From: Notamacropus eugenii | Lineage: Eukaryota > Chordata > Mammalia > Diprotodontia > Macropodidae | Assembly (NCBI RefSeq): GCF_028372415.1 | Contig: NC_092874.1 | Coordinates: forward strand, 114,720,744-114,784,743 | Direction: 5' to 3' | Length of the DNA stretch: 64,000 nt | Shown: piece after piece, positions 1-12,690 of the stretch | How the letters are laid out: each line of letters begins with the position of its first letter | Numbering within the stretch: the stretch's first letter is position 1 | Made by a program: the position numbers and the translations under genes | The notes under the pieces: model-generated | What the model was told of the DNA's origin: nothing | Database searches by the model: none | Seen by the model: the letters and a program-made list of their open reading frames with translations, nothing else

Positions 1-256
1 GTGGGGGGGCTGAAGACTCTTAGTCCACCGACTCATTAAGTATCTAGCAATTAAGATTGCCTTTTCTTGCCTGGGGAGGTTCCAATAATATGCAGTTAGG
101 AAGACAGATGGGCATTTAAGGTGCTGAAAGACCTTGCCTTTCTGTCTTTGGTTATCGAGATACTAATGATCATCAGTTTATTGATTATTAGCTGGCCTAA
201 TTTATAAATTGATCTTTCATACCCCAGACTTTGTCTCTTGGAATTTTATTTGTAAC

Positions 257-322
257 AGGAAGGATGACAGGAAAGAAGGAAGGAAGGTAGAAGAAAAGAA
301 GGAAAGAAACAAAGAAAGAAAT
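257..322. repeat. Purine-rich (GGAA/GAAA) low-complexity tract
   Basis: Nearly pure A/G on the plus strand with GGAA and GAAA units. It lies directly before a MIR remnant. No coding signal. Confidence 0.8.
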
Positions 323-462
323 AATTATTTATTGTGTCTATTGTGTGCCAGGTACTATGCTAAGTACTTTACACATACTATCTCATTAGATCCCCACAAC
401 CCAGGGAGGAGAGGTGCTTGTATTATCCTCTATTTTGCAGTTGAGAAAAGTGAGACAAACAT
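323..462 (-). mobile_element. MIR-type SINE remnant, antisense
   Basis: Reads as the reverse of a MIR core: a GTGTGCCAGGTACTATGCTAAG-like stretch, then TATCTCATTAGATCCCCACAACCC, then a TTTTGCAGTTGAGAAAAGTGAG-like block. The tRNA-derived head is missing, so this is a truncated and old copy. Confidence 0.75.
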
Positions 463-885
463 TAGTTTGGTTATTTGTAAAATGCTTTTTGCTTTGTACA
501 AATGATTATCATCTTAATATTATGATAAAACAGTGCATGCTTGCTCAAAAACAGGACCATGAAATTCCCTTTTAGGGTCAATTTTTTCAACTGTCTGACT
601 CTAGTACTTTGATTTGTTGGGTACAGTCCAATTATAGTTCAGAGATCATAACTAGAAACATGCATGAACTTACTAGACATCCTTCTTTAGGTTACCTCCC
701 ATTCCACATCACCACATTTACAGAAAAATTTCATGGATTAAATAACAAAGAGGGCAACGTGGTGCCATATTCTCTTTGTAGTCTGCTTTGTTAAGACTGC
801 ATCTTATATGTTCACTGTAGTGCTTGAAGACCAATGGAGAAGAAAAGACTTAAGCAGGGGAGGAGGGGAAAGGGGAGAGAAGGTT
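463..885. other. Unassigned spacer
   Basis: No repeat or gene recognised. A 61-codon plus-strand open frame (609-794) has no familiar motif and is likely chance. Confidence 0.5.
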
Positions 886-1200
886 ACAATATTGTTTCTA
901 AGTATTAGAAGGGCTGTCACATAGAAGAGGGATTACATTTGTTCCTCTTAGCTCTGCTGGCACAATGAGTAATGGGTGGAAGTTAAAGGGGGTATATTTA
1001 GGTCTGGTGTAAAAACACAGGATTCCTGACACTTAGAACTATCCCAAAGTGAAATGGACTACTTTTCCCTTTAAGGGAAATCTTCAAGCAGAGTCTGAAC
1101 AGCCATTTGCTACGGACATTATAGAATCAATTCTTGGTCAGTATGAGTTCAGTTAGACAGACTCTAAGGTTCTTTTTAACTCTCAGATTCTGTGTGATAT
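886..1200 (+). mobile_element. L3/CR1-type LINE 3' end, sense
   Basis: Matches the terminal ORF2 and tail seen more completely at 47.2-48.46 kb in this window: AGAAGGGCTGTCACATAGAAG, AATGGGTGGAAGTT, TCTTCAAGCAGAGTCTGAACAGCCA, and a terminal CTCAGATTCTGTGTGAT. The last motif is the usual 3' end of this clade. Old and degenerate. Confidence 0.8.
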
Positions 1201-1307
1201 CACAATCTGGACAATGGGATTAATATTCCACCTTTGGAGAGAAGGGAAGGGAAAGCTGACCAAATGGAAGGAGGAATATTTTGCTTTCGGTTCCCAAGGC
1301 CTGTCTT

Positions 1308-1540
1308 TTGTTGTTTAGTCACTTCAGTCGTGTCCAAGTCTTTGTGACCCTTCTTGGCAGAGATACTACTACTTTTCCAGCTCATTTTACAGATGAGGAA
1401 ATGGAGGCAAATAAGGTTAAGTGACTTGCCTAGGGTCACACAGTTAGTAAGTGTCAGAAACCAGATTTGAACTCAGGAAGATGAGTCTTTCTGATCCCAG
1501 GCCCAGCACTCTATCCACTGTGTCACCTAGCTCTCTGCCC
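1308..1540 (-). mobile_element. Marsupial tRNA/MIR-core SINE, antisense
   Basis: Begins with the reverse of the CGACTGAACAACAA-like tail (TTGTTGTTTAGTCACTTCAG), passes through ACAGATGAGGAAATGGAGGC and GGGTCACACAGTTAGTAAGTG, and ends with CTCTATCCACTGTGTCACCTAG, the reverse of the tRNA-like head. Close to full length. Confidence 0.9.
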
Positions 1541-2097
1541 TAATCAGTGAATTAGAAGTCCAGGAGGTTTAAAAAGGGTACTAGAGCCTGTCTGAGTAGA
1601 AAGAGATCAGAAGGGGATCATGGCAATTTATACCCTACGGTCCTGTGTTCAGGTAGCCCCCAGAGAGAGGAGTAGGTCCTAGATGCCAGTCTAGGATCAG
1701 AGTAGAAAAACCATATTTATGCATAAAGGCAAAACTAGCTTTTACGAACAGCTGGCAGAATTGCTTCGTTGTTAGGAGGACATAGAGGTCAACAATGGGA
1801 GAAAGCTTCCTGGGGACTAGTTATTTTAGTTATATTATTATTATTACCCCAGAGGATGAAGAAAGCACCTGACAAATTAGGGTAGGGACCCTGAAGCTCA
1901 GGAGAAAGATATTTTGCAAATTAGGTGGAGGGGAGGTGCCTTTTGTGTTTAGGAAAGCTAAGGGTAAGCACAGAGCTTTCCTTCTCTTCTCCCCCAGGGC
2001 CCGTAGTCATCTCATCTAGAAGGACTCTTCTAGGATGTGGGAGGAGACCAGAAATGTCAGTTCTGATTGGAGGTTGGGGCTTCGATTTTAGAAGTCA
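1541..2097. other. Unassigned spacer
   Basis: Nothing recognised. A 139-codon open frame (1925-2344) begins here, but its second half runs through an antisense L2 3' UTR, so I do not treat it as a gene. Confidence 0.5.
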
Positions 2098-2285
2098 GCC
2101 AGTCAACAAGTATTTATACTTACGAAGTGTCAGGTACTGTGTTCAGCTAAAGAGATACAAAGAAAGGCAAAAACATGGTCTCCAGCCTCAAGGAGATAAT
2201 ATTGTAATGAGGAAAACAGCATGGAAACAACTATGTATAGATGAGATATATACACAAAGTAGATTGAAGGTAATCTCAGAGTATA
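2098..2285 (-). mobile_element. L2-clade LINE 3' UTR fragment, antisense
   Basis: Shows the antisense L2 terminal block: AGTATTTATACTTACGAAGTG, AGGTACTGTGTTCAGC, GATACAAAGAAAGGCAAAAAC and CTCAAGGAGATAATATTGTAATG. The same sequence type recurs at 34.75 and 38.96 kb. Confidence 0.75.
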
Positions 2286-3280
2286 TAATCTCCTTGAGGG
2301 CGGGACCTCTTCCATTATCCTCTATGAAAAACCTGTTCTATTAGGCAACAAACTAGATTTCATCTTAAACCTCTTCCTTTCTTGTTCCCTCCATCTTCCT
2401 GGGTTCACTGAGACTTGACTCTCTCCTGCTGACACAGCTTCCACTTATATCCCCCAACATACTGATTGTGGTAGGGGAGTGAGATTACATACTTCTTTCT
2501 CCTCATTGCCACTTCCAAGTTCTCCCTTTCCCACCATCTCTTGGGCACCTCATTCAGTCCATCTTTATCACATTCAAGATTCTGGCAGCTGTTGTCTACA
2601 GACTCAAGAGCACTCTCCTTCCTTCCTCCACAAGTCCAGCACCTGGCTCTCCTTCCCAACTCCTGTCCTCATTCTAGGAGACTTCAACATACATATTGAC
2701 ATGCCCTCAGGTACCTTAACCTTACAATCCTCAACTTACTCATTCCCATGACCTGCTCTTCCACCCCACTGTAGCTACACACTAAGATGCCTTTGATCTT
2801 GCCAATGCCCAGAAGTGTTCCACATCTATGTTAATGAACTCTAAAATTCCTTTATCTGATCATAATCCATTTTCTTTCCACCTTGTCCTTCTAACTCCAA
2901 ACCCTGTTCTTTGCACTGTGACCTCTAGTTCTTCTACTCCTCGGTTCCTTCCCAGGTCATTATCCCTATACTAGGTACACTCTCCTCCCTTTCCATCTTC
3001 ACCCCTTGGTGAACCAGATCAATTCTACATGGTCCTCTTCTCGAGTCTCTTGCCTTTTTATCCTATCAAAGATCTCACCTGCCAAATTCCAGCCTTAGAT
3101 TACTTCAACCATCCTCTTTCTTCACTCCTATTGACATATTGACTAAAGGAAGCTGGAGAAAGTATGAAACTGAAACTGTGATACCAGAGTCCACTGCAAG
3201 TTTATGTTCTATAATTTTAAATGGGCCCTCACTATTAACAGGCAAGCCTTTTATCCCTCTTTAATCAATTTATGGACAGC

Positions 3281-3500
3281 TAGATGGTGCAGTGGATAGA
3301 GTGCCAGCCCTGCAGTCAGGAGTTCAAATATGACCTCAGACACTAGCTGTGTGACCCTGGGCAAGTCACTAACCCTGTTTGTCCCAATTTCCTCATCTGT
3401 AAAATGAGCTGAAGAAGGAAATGGCAAACCACTCCAGTATCATCCAGGAAAATGCCAAATGGGATCATGAATAGTAGGACATGATTTTAAAATAAATAAA
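3281..3500 (+). mobile_element. Marsupial SINE inserted in the L2
   Basis: Head GACAGCTAGATGGTGCAGTGG, then CAGACACTAGCTGTGTGACC, CTCATCTGTAAAATGAGC, AAGAAGGAAATGGCAAACC, and a tail resembling GGGATCATGAATAGTAGGACATG. It interrupts the L2 between endonuclease and RT, so it is younger than that L2. Confidence 0.93.
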
Positions 3501-3560
3501 AAATTTAAAAAATGGTTTAAAAAATTTAAATTTTAAAATTTTAAAATTTTAAAAAAATGA
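3486..3560. repeat. A/T-only tail expansion of the SINE
   Basis: About 70 bp of A and T with repeated AAATTTTAAAATTTT units following the SINE tail. It is self-complementary and probably grew by slippage from the SINE A-rich end. Confidence 0.8.
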
Positions 3561-5010
3561 AAAACAACAATAAGTTTACAATCCTGCTCCCCACAGCAGC
3601 TTTTCCAAACCTTTTTATTCCTCCTCAAACTTCCCACAATCCCCTCCCCCACCCTCTTCTTGCTTCAGATTTTACTGAAAAAATTGGGATCTTCTTTAAT
3701 CCTTCCACTCTTCTCACATTATCCAGATGCCTTTTGTCACTATCTCTTCCTTCATTCCTGTTTCATATGAAGGTGTGAAGTGGCCTTTCTTCTTGCTAAG
3801 GCCAACCCTTACTTGATCCCATTGATGTCCAAGTGATCCCATTCCATCCCTTCATCAACAGATTACTCCCTCTACTATTTCTACTCTTTCACTAATGTCA
3901 GTTGCTCTCTGACTACTGTCTGCCCCCTTACTGCCTATAAACATGCTCATGTCACCCCCGTCATCAAAAAACCATCACTTGATCTATCCATTCCCACTAA
4001 CCATTGTCTAATATCTCTCCTGCCTTTTATGGGTAAACTACCTAAGATCATCTACAAAGGTGCCTCCACTTTCTTTTCTCTCATTCTCCTCTAACTCATT
4101 GCAGTCTGGTTTCTAACCTCATCATTCAACCAAAACTACTCTCTCCCAAGTTTCTAGCGAGGTCTTAAATGCCAAATCCAATGTTCTTTTCTCAGTCCTC
4201 ATCCTTCTTGATCTCTCTGCATCTATTAATCCTATCACCTTTCTCTTCTTGATACTTTCTTCTGGATTTTCAGGACAACTGCTATCTCTTGGTTCTCCTG
4301 TCTATCTGACTTCTCCTTCTCTGTGTCTTTTGTTGGATCTTCACCCACATCATACCCACTCACCATGAGTGCTCCCCAAAACTCTCCCTTGGGTCCTTCT
4401 CATCTCCTTCAATATTATTTCACTTGGTGATCTCATCATCTCTATGAAGAAGTCTCTTGGATCTACTTATCTTGCCTTAACCTCTCCCTGACTGCCAGTG
4501 TTACATTTCCAACTTCTTATTAAACATCTTGAACTGGTTGTCCCATATATTTCTTAAACTTAATGTCTAAAAATGGTCTCATTATCTTTCTCCCCAACCC
4601 CTGCCCTATTCTTAAGTTCTTATTACTGTCAAAAGTAGTGATCCTCCCATTCCCCCAGACTCCGAACCTAGGTATCATCCTTGACTCATCACTCTCATCC
4701 CCCATATATAATCAAAGTCCTGTCATTTCTCCTTCACATGGATATGTCCTTCTCTGTCCTCTAACACTGTCACCACCCTGGTGCAGGCCCTCATCACTTC
4801 AGGTCTGGGCTATTGCAATAGCCAACTGGTTGGTCTCCCTCAAGTCTCTGTCTATCCCAATCCATTTTCCTCTCAGTTGTCAAACTGATCTTTCTAAAGC
4901 ACAGGTCTGACTTCTATTTCCCCTTTTAATAAACTTTAGTGACTCCTTCTACCTCCAGGATGAAATATAAAATCATCCATTTGATGTTCAGAACTCCTTG
5001 AGATTGATAG

Positions 5011-7119
5011 GCTGGATTGATCTTTTTTTCTTTTTCCATTTGTCCATAATTCTGAGTTCTTGGAGAGGAAACTCTACCAAGGCAAAGCAGCAAGTATTCT
5101 TAGTTTCCTAGATGTTGAGAGATTAAGTGATTTAACCTGTGTGTCACCTCTGCTCTCCCTGAGGCTAGCTCTCTATTCAATATTCCAGTTGCCTCTCAGA
5201 TACAATTTATATAGGTACACATACAATTACTGGTAAATTTATTAATTTATCGGAAATCATGTTAACCTGATTAATAGAAAGGATATTCTGTCTTTTCAGT
5301 GGTGAAATGCCTGTAATATAATACAATGCTATTGTTTTTAAAAGTTTTTTTTGGGGGGGGAGAGTTATAGTTGCTAAGGAAAGGTGATCCAGCAGATCCA
5401 CAGAAACCCTCTGATTACTTCCCAGTGCTTATGGTTGCCTCTGATACAATTAGAGACTAATACTTGGGAGAGGGGAAGACAGTATCTTACTGGAATACTT
5501 GCTCTTCCCCCTATAGTATAAAAATGAGCCAAGATACCCATTTCTCCTTAACTTTCAGATCAGAGTTCAGCAAGGCTATGGGAGTAGATTCCAAGTCTCT
5601 CCCTCATCCTAAGAGCAACAAAGGCAGTTTGTAGGATTAGTGTAGGGTGAGCCTGAAGGGAGTTCCTGCATTTGTAACTCTTTGCTACCGTCTTTTATCT
5701 TTCAGTTTATTTTTTTGAGCCCAAATCAGAGACCAGAATTCCAGAGAGTGGATTCTTGCAGGGGGTGTCTGGAGTGTGTATGGGGGTGTGGGATGGGGAG
5801 AAGGGATGGTAAGGGGGTAGATGGTACTTTCTAGGTAATTAATTCTAAGTTCTAGAGTTCCCAAGTTGAGAGGGAGAAGCATACTACCAATATAGTCCCT
5901 GCAGCTGGAGGATTAGAGCCATATCACCAGGACAGGGACTAGAACTGGAGATTTGGACCTTGATAATCTTTCCTGCTATTGCTATGTTACTCAGACACCA
6001 AAGATTCAACTAGATTGTAAATTCTTTGTGAAAATTCAAATTTTATGTGGATTTGTTATTATTTTTTAATTTCTGCAAGATGTCCCACCCACCAAAGAAG
6101 ATGGAATATCTAGAATCTGTAGTTTAGGATGCAATGGGCCAAACTATTTTTTTCACACATCTGCTGTCTTTCATCAATTTTCAAATCAGAGCATTCTCCC
6201 TAACAGTTTTCTTAAGATTGGATGAATTGTCCTTTTGGACAATTTCCTTTCAAATAAACATTGGTTGGCGTCTCGTTCAGCTTGGTAGAGATCTATGTGG
6301 GTAGAGTCTTGTTGGTTGAATGCTTTAATTAAGGAATTTGTCTTTCAAAATATTAACATCCATCTTGAGGCCTGACAGGAAGCTTTCTCATTTGCTTCTG
6401 GGAGGTTTCTTGTATTTAGATTTTGTGACCCTGATCTCAGTTATTTTTTCTTGTTCTTGGAACTTTTGAGAGCTGACAAGCTTTCAAACGTCTTCTGCTT
6501 TTCACAGGTCAGGGACACAGACCAAGATCATTGTGTAGATTTGTCTTTATGATATTCCATTGCACCAAAAGTAAATATTTTCTGAGTGGTGTCCATGTGG
6601 TGAGATGTTTTTCTTTATATCTGGAAAACTGGCTGGATTTAGTCTAGGAAAGAAATGAAATATGTCAGTTTTTGTCCAAATTGCACCTTTCTCTGACCTA
6701 TTCCTGTTCCATTAGGTATTTGCTACAGTATATAATATCATAAGAATCTCATTTTTTCAGTAAACTTGTCCGTTTTTTATAACTTTAACTATCAACTCAT
6801 TGACAAAAATGAGATGGTTTCCAGTGTCAAATAACAATAATGTGTTTTCCCTTAGTAATCCGTATATCCTCTGTCCAATCTGGAATTCTTGTTTGGTTAA
6901 ATTAGTTCAACTAGTGAGCATCTAAGGGGGAAAAAGTTTAGTGTTTTACAACTTGCAGATTTTCAGCTGGAAGGCATCTAAGGTTATCCATTCCAACTTT
7001 TACCTGAATAGTAATACCTTTCATCTTTATGAGAATGGCTCCCAGATCTCTAGTTCTGAACTGCACTTCAGTCATATTGCCTGTAGGACGTTGCCATATG
7101 GATATCTGCTGTCATTTCA
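5011..7119. other. Unassigned non-coding stretch
   Basis: I see no gene. A weak MIR-like piece may lie near 5060-5210 (GAGAGATTAAGTGATTTAACC). Poly-T/poly-G at 5345-5360 is a homopolymer junction. Open frames are 60-70 codons with no motif. Confidence 0.5.
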
Positions 7120-7262
7120 AGCTCAGAAACTGGCTATGTTCACTTGATTGCTTAACTACTCTAAGTCTCAGGTTCCTAATCTATGAAATGAGCATGGGAG
7201 TAAGAGGTGGAGGCTGGTCTAAATGACTTCTAAGTTTCCGTCCAGCCTTAAAATTATATTTA
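7120..7262 (+). mobile_element. MIR-type SINE 3' half, sense
   Basis: Degenerate MIR core and tail: TCTCAGGTTCCTAATCTATGAAATGAGC, then TCTAAATGACTTCTAAGTTTCCGTCCAGC. The head is lost. Confidence 0.6.
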
Positions 7263-8034
7263 ATTCTATCCTATTCTATGAAATTTCTTTTATATTCTTT
7301 AAATCTTGTTTTAATTGACAGTTTAACATTTAATTTTCTCTAATTTTTCAGTCTTAGTTTTATTTCCACATTTGTACCCTAAATCTTTTAAAGGCAGAGG
7401 TCCATGTCTTAAACTTCTTTTGTAGCCTCTTATAAACTCTATCACTGAACATAGGAGGTACTCAATTTCTTATTTCATTAGTCGTTGTCCCTTGAATCTG
7501 AAGAGATATTTAGTCTTAGATCCCCTATGGCATGTCAGGGATAGATGAAAAATGTATTCTGCCTGTATACCCTGTCCTTGTTGCTTTTGTTTATTATAAT
7601 GATCAATACAAGTCAAAGACGGTATTGCATGAACTACGTTTTATAGCCACTCCTAATCTCATCTCTCCACCTCATTTTGAAATCTAGTTTTTATCTAGCA
7701 AGTATATTCCAGCTGAGTTTTGAACTGCAAAATGTTTCTGCTGCAAAAATTTCCATCATTACCAGATGGAGCATAGGTACCAGTCAGTTCTTCAGTAACT
7801 GAGCTTTTGCCTGAAATTTGACCAAGATCAGAGAGAAACGATAGCTTGGATGATCAGTTGTTATTTCCAGATACTATGTATGGCACACTTGTAACTAGCA
7901 AGGCTTCTATTACTTATGGTTTAGACAACTTCTGCCCTAACCCTGGATTCAAGGTTGTCCAGTGTAAAACAGGAAACATGACTTTTCCCCCTTCCCTGTT
8001 TAACCTAACTCTATCCTATTATATAACCTAACAG
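7263..8034. other. Unassigned spacer
   Basis: No recognisable gene or repeat. The longest open frame, 7846-8031, has no motif. Confidence 0.5.
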
Positions 8035-8322
8035 TAAATAATAGTAATTATGACAATAATAGTAATTATAGCTAACATTTATGTAGCACTTACAATGTAC
8101 TGGGTACTGTGCTAAGTATTTTATAATGACTATCTCATTTGATCTTCACACAACCCTGAGAGGTAGGTGCTATGTTATTATACTCATTTTATAGATGAGG
8201 AAACTGAGGCAAGTAAAAAGACTTGCCCAGGGTCACACAGCTAGGATGTGTTTGAGGCTGGATTTGAACTCCTAGTCCAAACCCAGTGCTTCATCTATCC
8301 ACTGCACGACCCAGCTACCAGG
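8035..8322 (-). mobile_element. MIR-type SINE, antisense, near full length
   Basis: Complete antisense order: TAGCTAACATTTATGTAGCACTT, TATCTCATTTGATCTTCAC, TATAGATGAGGAAACTGAGGC, GACTTGCCCAGGGTCACACAGC, GGATTTGAACTCC, then CTATCCACTGCACGACCCAGCT. The pol III head lies at the high-coordinate end. Confidence 0.92.
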
Positions 8323-8439
8323 TAAGCACTTCCAACTAGGCAGAAAAAGAGAAAATCAAGAATGATAGTCTATCCCAAAAACAGTTGTATTAAAAAAACA
8401 AAACCAAAAAAGCCTCTTTAATAATGTTAAAAATCATCA
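8323..8439. other. Unassigned spacer
   Basis: A-rich short spacer, nothing recognised. Confidence 0.4.
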
Positions 8440-9000
8440 GGTTTAACAGATTAGTCCCACATAAGACTAACTGACAAGAAATGCCTTGTTCTCTCCCCAT
8501 CTCCTTCCTTCCTCATTCTACCTAGCTTCCCTACACAAGTAGGGCACTCAGGCCTGCTCACACTCAGACTAGTGTGTGACTTTGGGGGAAAAATATATAA
8601 AGAGCTACTGGCCCCACAAGCTCTTGGCTCAAACTCTCTGGCTGGCAGTTGGTGCCCTAGCCAGTGATCTGGACCCCTTGTTTCTCGCCGAAATCCTAGG
8701 TCCCTGATTTCTTTGGTCTGTGATCCTGACTGCTCATTGTGCAGTCTCCTTGCCTAGTTCCTAACCCAGCTTTTCCTGATTTTTTCTAAACTTGATCTCT
8801 TGTCATCCTATCCCCAGAGGATCCCCTTGCTCTTCTTCTGTCCAGTGCCTTAGCTAATCTTTCAGGGTTGGATTTGTAGTCCATCTACAATATGTAGCAT
8901 GGACCAGGCTCCAGTCCTAAATGGCCTCTTAACTGGGCCTTCTTCTGCCCTCTTCCCAGAACTCCAGTATGATTCCAATATATCAAACAAAAACAAAAAT
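8440..9000 (+). promoter_or_regulatory. Possible solitary LTR / pol II promoter-like stretch
   Basis: A strong TATA-like sequence AAATATATAAAG at 8591-8602 is followed by a C/T-richer, GC-richer segment (8603-8900) unlike the AT-rich surroundings. This layout (U3, TATA, pyrimidine-rich R/U5) suggests an old endogenous retroviral LTR. I cannot find terminal TG/CA, a target duplication or a partner copy, so it could equally be a chance TATA in unique DNA. Confidence 0.3.
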
Positions 9001-9149
9001 AAAATAAGGTAAAATATCTCACCCACTCCCCTTTTCTCTCACTCACTCCTTTTACTTCTGCATAATTTTTAGTCTACTCTCCGTCCTTGGAACAAACTTG
9101 ATAGGTGGATTTCCCCTTAAAAATTCATTGCTGCAGTACAAAGAGTACT

Positions 9150-9315
9150 CTTAATTCATGCCATGATAAGGGTTTTACATCTGTCTTAGGTCTAGTTCAT
9201 TTACTAGATATATGTCTTTAAACAAGTGTCTAGTTGGTCTTCAGTTTCCTCATCCATGAAGTGAACAGGTAGGGCTAGAAATTCCTTCTATCTTTAATAT
9301 TCTAAGGTCTAATAC
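9150..9315 (+). mobile_element. MIR-type SINE remnant, sense
   Basis: Contains CTTCAGTTTCCTCATCCATGAAGTG and then AGGGCTAGAAATTCCTTCTATC, the middle and tail of a MIR-like element. Heavily diverged. Confidence 0.6.
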
Positions 9316-12300
9316 TTTGGAATCGTTCTTTACTATGGAGATTATTCTTTCTTTTCTTTACCAAATTTCAAACATTCACTTATTTTTCCTTTCATCTTCA
9401 ATCTGTTTTAATTAATTCCTAATTTAATTTTCTCTTCCACTGCTGTAATGTTCCTTTTATTTCCTTTAGGAGAATACTGGTTATAACAACATTTCTTCCT
9501 TTAGCAAGTAAAACCAGGTTAACTATTTGATCCTAGTTGTTTCATTTTACAGTTATATATTTCTAGTCCATATGAATGATTTATAATTTCACATGCTATA
9601 AACATAATGTCTGCCATATGTGGTAAAAAATTAACACTGGTCCCATGCAAGTAACCAAGCAGCAAGGCCAAGTTTTCCATTTCATAGAGTTGCTGTTATT
9701 TTCTGTAACTTTGAGCCCTCTTCCTTTGTCAACAAGCACTATTTTATCCCCCCTGAGATTCTCTTCTTGGACACACAATTTCATAAACTTTGATTCCATA
9801 TAGAAAGAGTGAATTCAGTGAATTTCAATGAATGGAAGAATTTAATTGACCTACCGGTACTGGATCTCTATATTAGACTGATGTTTAAGTAGTTGTTTCA
9901 TTTGAGGGCTTTGTGTTCTCTGAGCACTTTTCACCACAGGGAATAAGAATTGAAACATTTCTTGAGATTGAAAACTCTTATTCTTAATAAAGATCCTGTT
10001 TGTATTTTCTGTCCAATTTGTGTTAGAGTTCTTCCTTATGGAAGTGACAGGTTCTCTATAGCTGTTCTTTAGTTTGCAATGTACATCTGGGGAATGAGAG
10101 TAGAAAAAAAGTTACATTGGAAGCCTCCAATTCTTAAGAATCAAAGCAAGAATGAGGTCCCTGACATATTCATTGGGTTTAACTAGGCCTAAGAGACAAC
10201 TAAGTAGACAGATACATTGAGCACAGGATCTGGCATTATCGGTAGAAGAAATTAACCTTTCTATGGTCTCTGGCAAAAAGTATCAATAAATGAGCTCATA
10301 ATTTTGTTCTGAAGAATTCTTAAGACAGCAGCCTCAAGAAGACCAGATTTCAGAAAAATCATTATCTTGACTCCCTAAATTCTGGTAGGCACAAACTTCT
10401 TGAGAAAACAGACAACCCTTCTTGAGCTTGATTAACCAACAGTTACAAAACTAGGCCTCCCCAGATTAAAATGGAATTAGGTTCCAAAGTTAACAGTACC
10501 AAATCCTAGGGCTTTTCTTCCAGATCTCCAAAACTCACAATTTTGAGGAAATAACTTAGAGGATTTTGGCTGACAAGACATCTATCCAGCTCTGGGCCAA
10601 AACTCAATGTTGCCTCAGTTCAAAAGCCCTCTTCTTTTGTTTATCTTTTGAATTTTTTTGTGATGTATGATGTATAAGGATGACATCTGTCACAAAATTT
10701 GGTATGTATAGGCTAAAATCAGTGCATATGTATTTATTTATACTCCCGACAGTGAACAGAAATAAATTTGTTTCCTCTGTGCTTTCCATTTTTATCACTA
10801 TCTGACATATTCTTATGTGAAGAAACCAAACCTAGCATAAAAAGGCAAATAATTATAATAATTGGGTATGTGAGAATATTAATGGCATTCTCTCCAATCA
10901 GATGTCTCTGATCCCAGTGCATGGATAGCCGGGGTAAACATTGAGCTTTACTCTAAATTACTTATCATTTGTATCTGAACATTCTAAAATGCCTTCCCCT
11001 TTCTCTGTGGAACAGTTCATGCCATTTTAGCTGGGCTCTTGCTGCCCTCCTTTGCCTCCTCTACTTAGTATCTTGCTTTGGTGGCCAAAGGATGAAACTT
11101 TTAATAGGAGCTAAGTTTTGACATATGCACAGATTGCTCTGTTTTCATGGATTGTGACCCTATAGGGCCAACTGGTTTTCCTCTCAGACTCTCTCTGGTT
11201 ATATTGCTACTAAAATGGAAGTGAAATGCTTCTGCTGAGGCTCACAATCAGTCATAAAACCAATGATTTGCCCATGTATTCTTAAATACCCAGTTACAAT
11301 TTTAAAGCTCTGTGTGTGGGTGTGTTGGGGATGAGGGGGTACAGTGTCTTTTCCTAACTACTTTTTGGACCTTGATATGATGACCTGAAGAACTTTCCTT
11401 GGATTAGAGCAGTCATCTTCAACCTTTTTTTACTATGTAGACCACCTGGAACTGGGGTGAACCATCAACCAACTAGGGTTAGGAAAACACATGGGGCTCT
11501 TTAATATGATTTACAGTCTTTGAGCAGAAGTAGACCTTAAACTAGCCTTGGGAAAGCTGTACTTTCTGTAGTATCTGAGGTCACAAATCTTGAGAATCCT
11601 CCTCATACTCTGTTCTGCAGAGGGTACTGTGGACATTTGGCTACTATTGCCAACTTTGTTTCAGGCTTGATGGAAGTTACAATAACTGAACAAGATTTTG
11701 TTGTTTTGTTTTAAGTGTGTGGGAAGCGATGATGGTGGGAAACATGGAACAATCTTCTTTCACCCAATCCCTGCCAGTTTACTTTAAATTAAAGTTTTTC
11801 CTTTTTCCTTTTTTCCCCTATTCTTTTCAAGAGTAGGTTAAACTGGAAGTGTGAGGGATAAACAGCCTAATGATCCTTTACCTTCACAAAACTGGTTCTG
11901 GTATTCCTAGTATAGAATTGGCAATCTATGATTATTCCTGTTTGAAAATCATCTTTACATTTGAATGGAACCTCTAAAATTTAAATAAAATTTGGTTCTA
12001 TCTTGGAACATATTATAATTCTGTTAAAAAATTAAAGAACCTTCTTTGGATGTCACTATCTTCTCAGTCCAGCTGGAAGATTTTCCACTGGGGTACTGCT
12101 GGGATGTTGTCTTAAAGTTGTTTCCATTGGCACTAAGTTTTTTTGGCAGACACATTTTCCGAATTTTTTGCTCACCGGGTCCTACGGGTTCTGAGATATT
12201 TTTGGAGTGGTCATTATTAAGAGTTAGCCTATGTGAGCTGAAAAAGATTGGGTAGTCTGAGTTATTAACACATTTTCAATGTTAGCAAGCAAACTAAAAA

Positions 12301-12489
12301 ACTAAAGCAGGAAGATCTCTTGCTGTGTGCAGTTGAGACATCTTTTGCTTTTTTTTCCTCTATAAACTGTTTAAATAAATATAGTTGACAATAAAGTCAC
12401 ATACAGAGAGGAAAATAATCTAATCATTTGCTTTCATGTGAGATGGTACACAGAGATCCAAAGCAGATGGGTATCTGAGAAGGAGCTGT
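9316..12489. other. Unassigned non-coding stretch
   Basis: About 3.2 kb without a recognised gene or confident repeat. A piece near 11,410-11,470 (GTCATCTTCAACCTTTTTTTACTATG) weakly resembles a hAT end. Open frames (for example 9596-9799 minus, 12046-12255 plus) lack motifs. Confidence 0.5.
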
Positions 12490-12690
12490 GGTGTAATGGC
12501 AAGGAGCACCATATTTGGAATCTCCAGTAAATAAATAGTTTGCAACAGCTGGGCTAAAGTTCTGGCTCTGTTCTCCTTGTGATCATTGGCAAATCACTTC
12601 CCTACATCTCTTAAAAAATGAGACAGTCTCTAAGTCCTCTTCCAAAGCCTACTGATTACCTACCAATTTTTTAGGTCTTTAGGGTAGGAG
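12490..12690 (+). mobile_element. MIR-type SINE, sense, degenerate
   Basis: GTGGTGTAATGGCAAGGAGCACC head, TCTGGCTCTG, GGCAAATCACTTCCC, then AAAAAATGAGACAGTCTCTAAG. MIR order is preserved. Confidence 0.65.

Larger units (their letters stand above)
2350..5010 (+). mobile_element. L2-clade LINE ORF2 (endonuclease + reverse transcriptase), sense, dead
   Basis: Translation in shifting frames gives the L2 endonuclease then RT. Near 2400 a T-E-T-(stop)-L-S-P stretch is the usual TETWL with Trp mutated to stop. Near 2665-2700 the open frame reads PVLILGDFNIHID, the endonuclease GDFN motif. After the inserted SINE (3281-3500) the RT part continues: a SVLILLDLSASINP-like block near 4190-4240 (family LLDLSAAFDTVDH) and NLGIILDSSLS near 4665-4695. 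Several frameshifts and stops make it non-functional. No 5' UTR is visible. The final 3' UTR is missing, so the copy is truncated at both ends. Confidence 0.88.

Noticed and set aside
1925..2344. 139-codon plus-strand open frame
   Set aside because: Its second half is antisense L2 3' UTR; no start context or motif.
3281..3360. tRNA gene-like heads in many SINEs
   Set aside because: Only the degenerate tRNA-derived promoter part of SINEs is present; no complete cloverleaf was seen.
11400..11475. Possible hAT terminal repeat (TCATCTTCAACC)
   Set aside because: No partner end or palindrome found.
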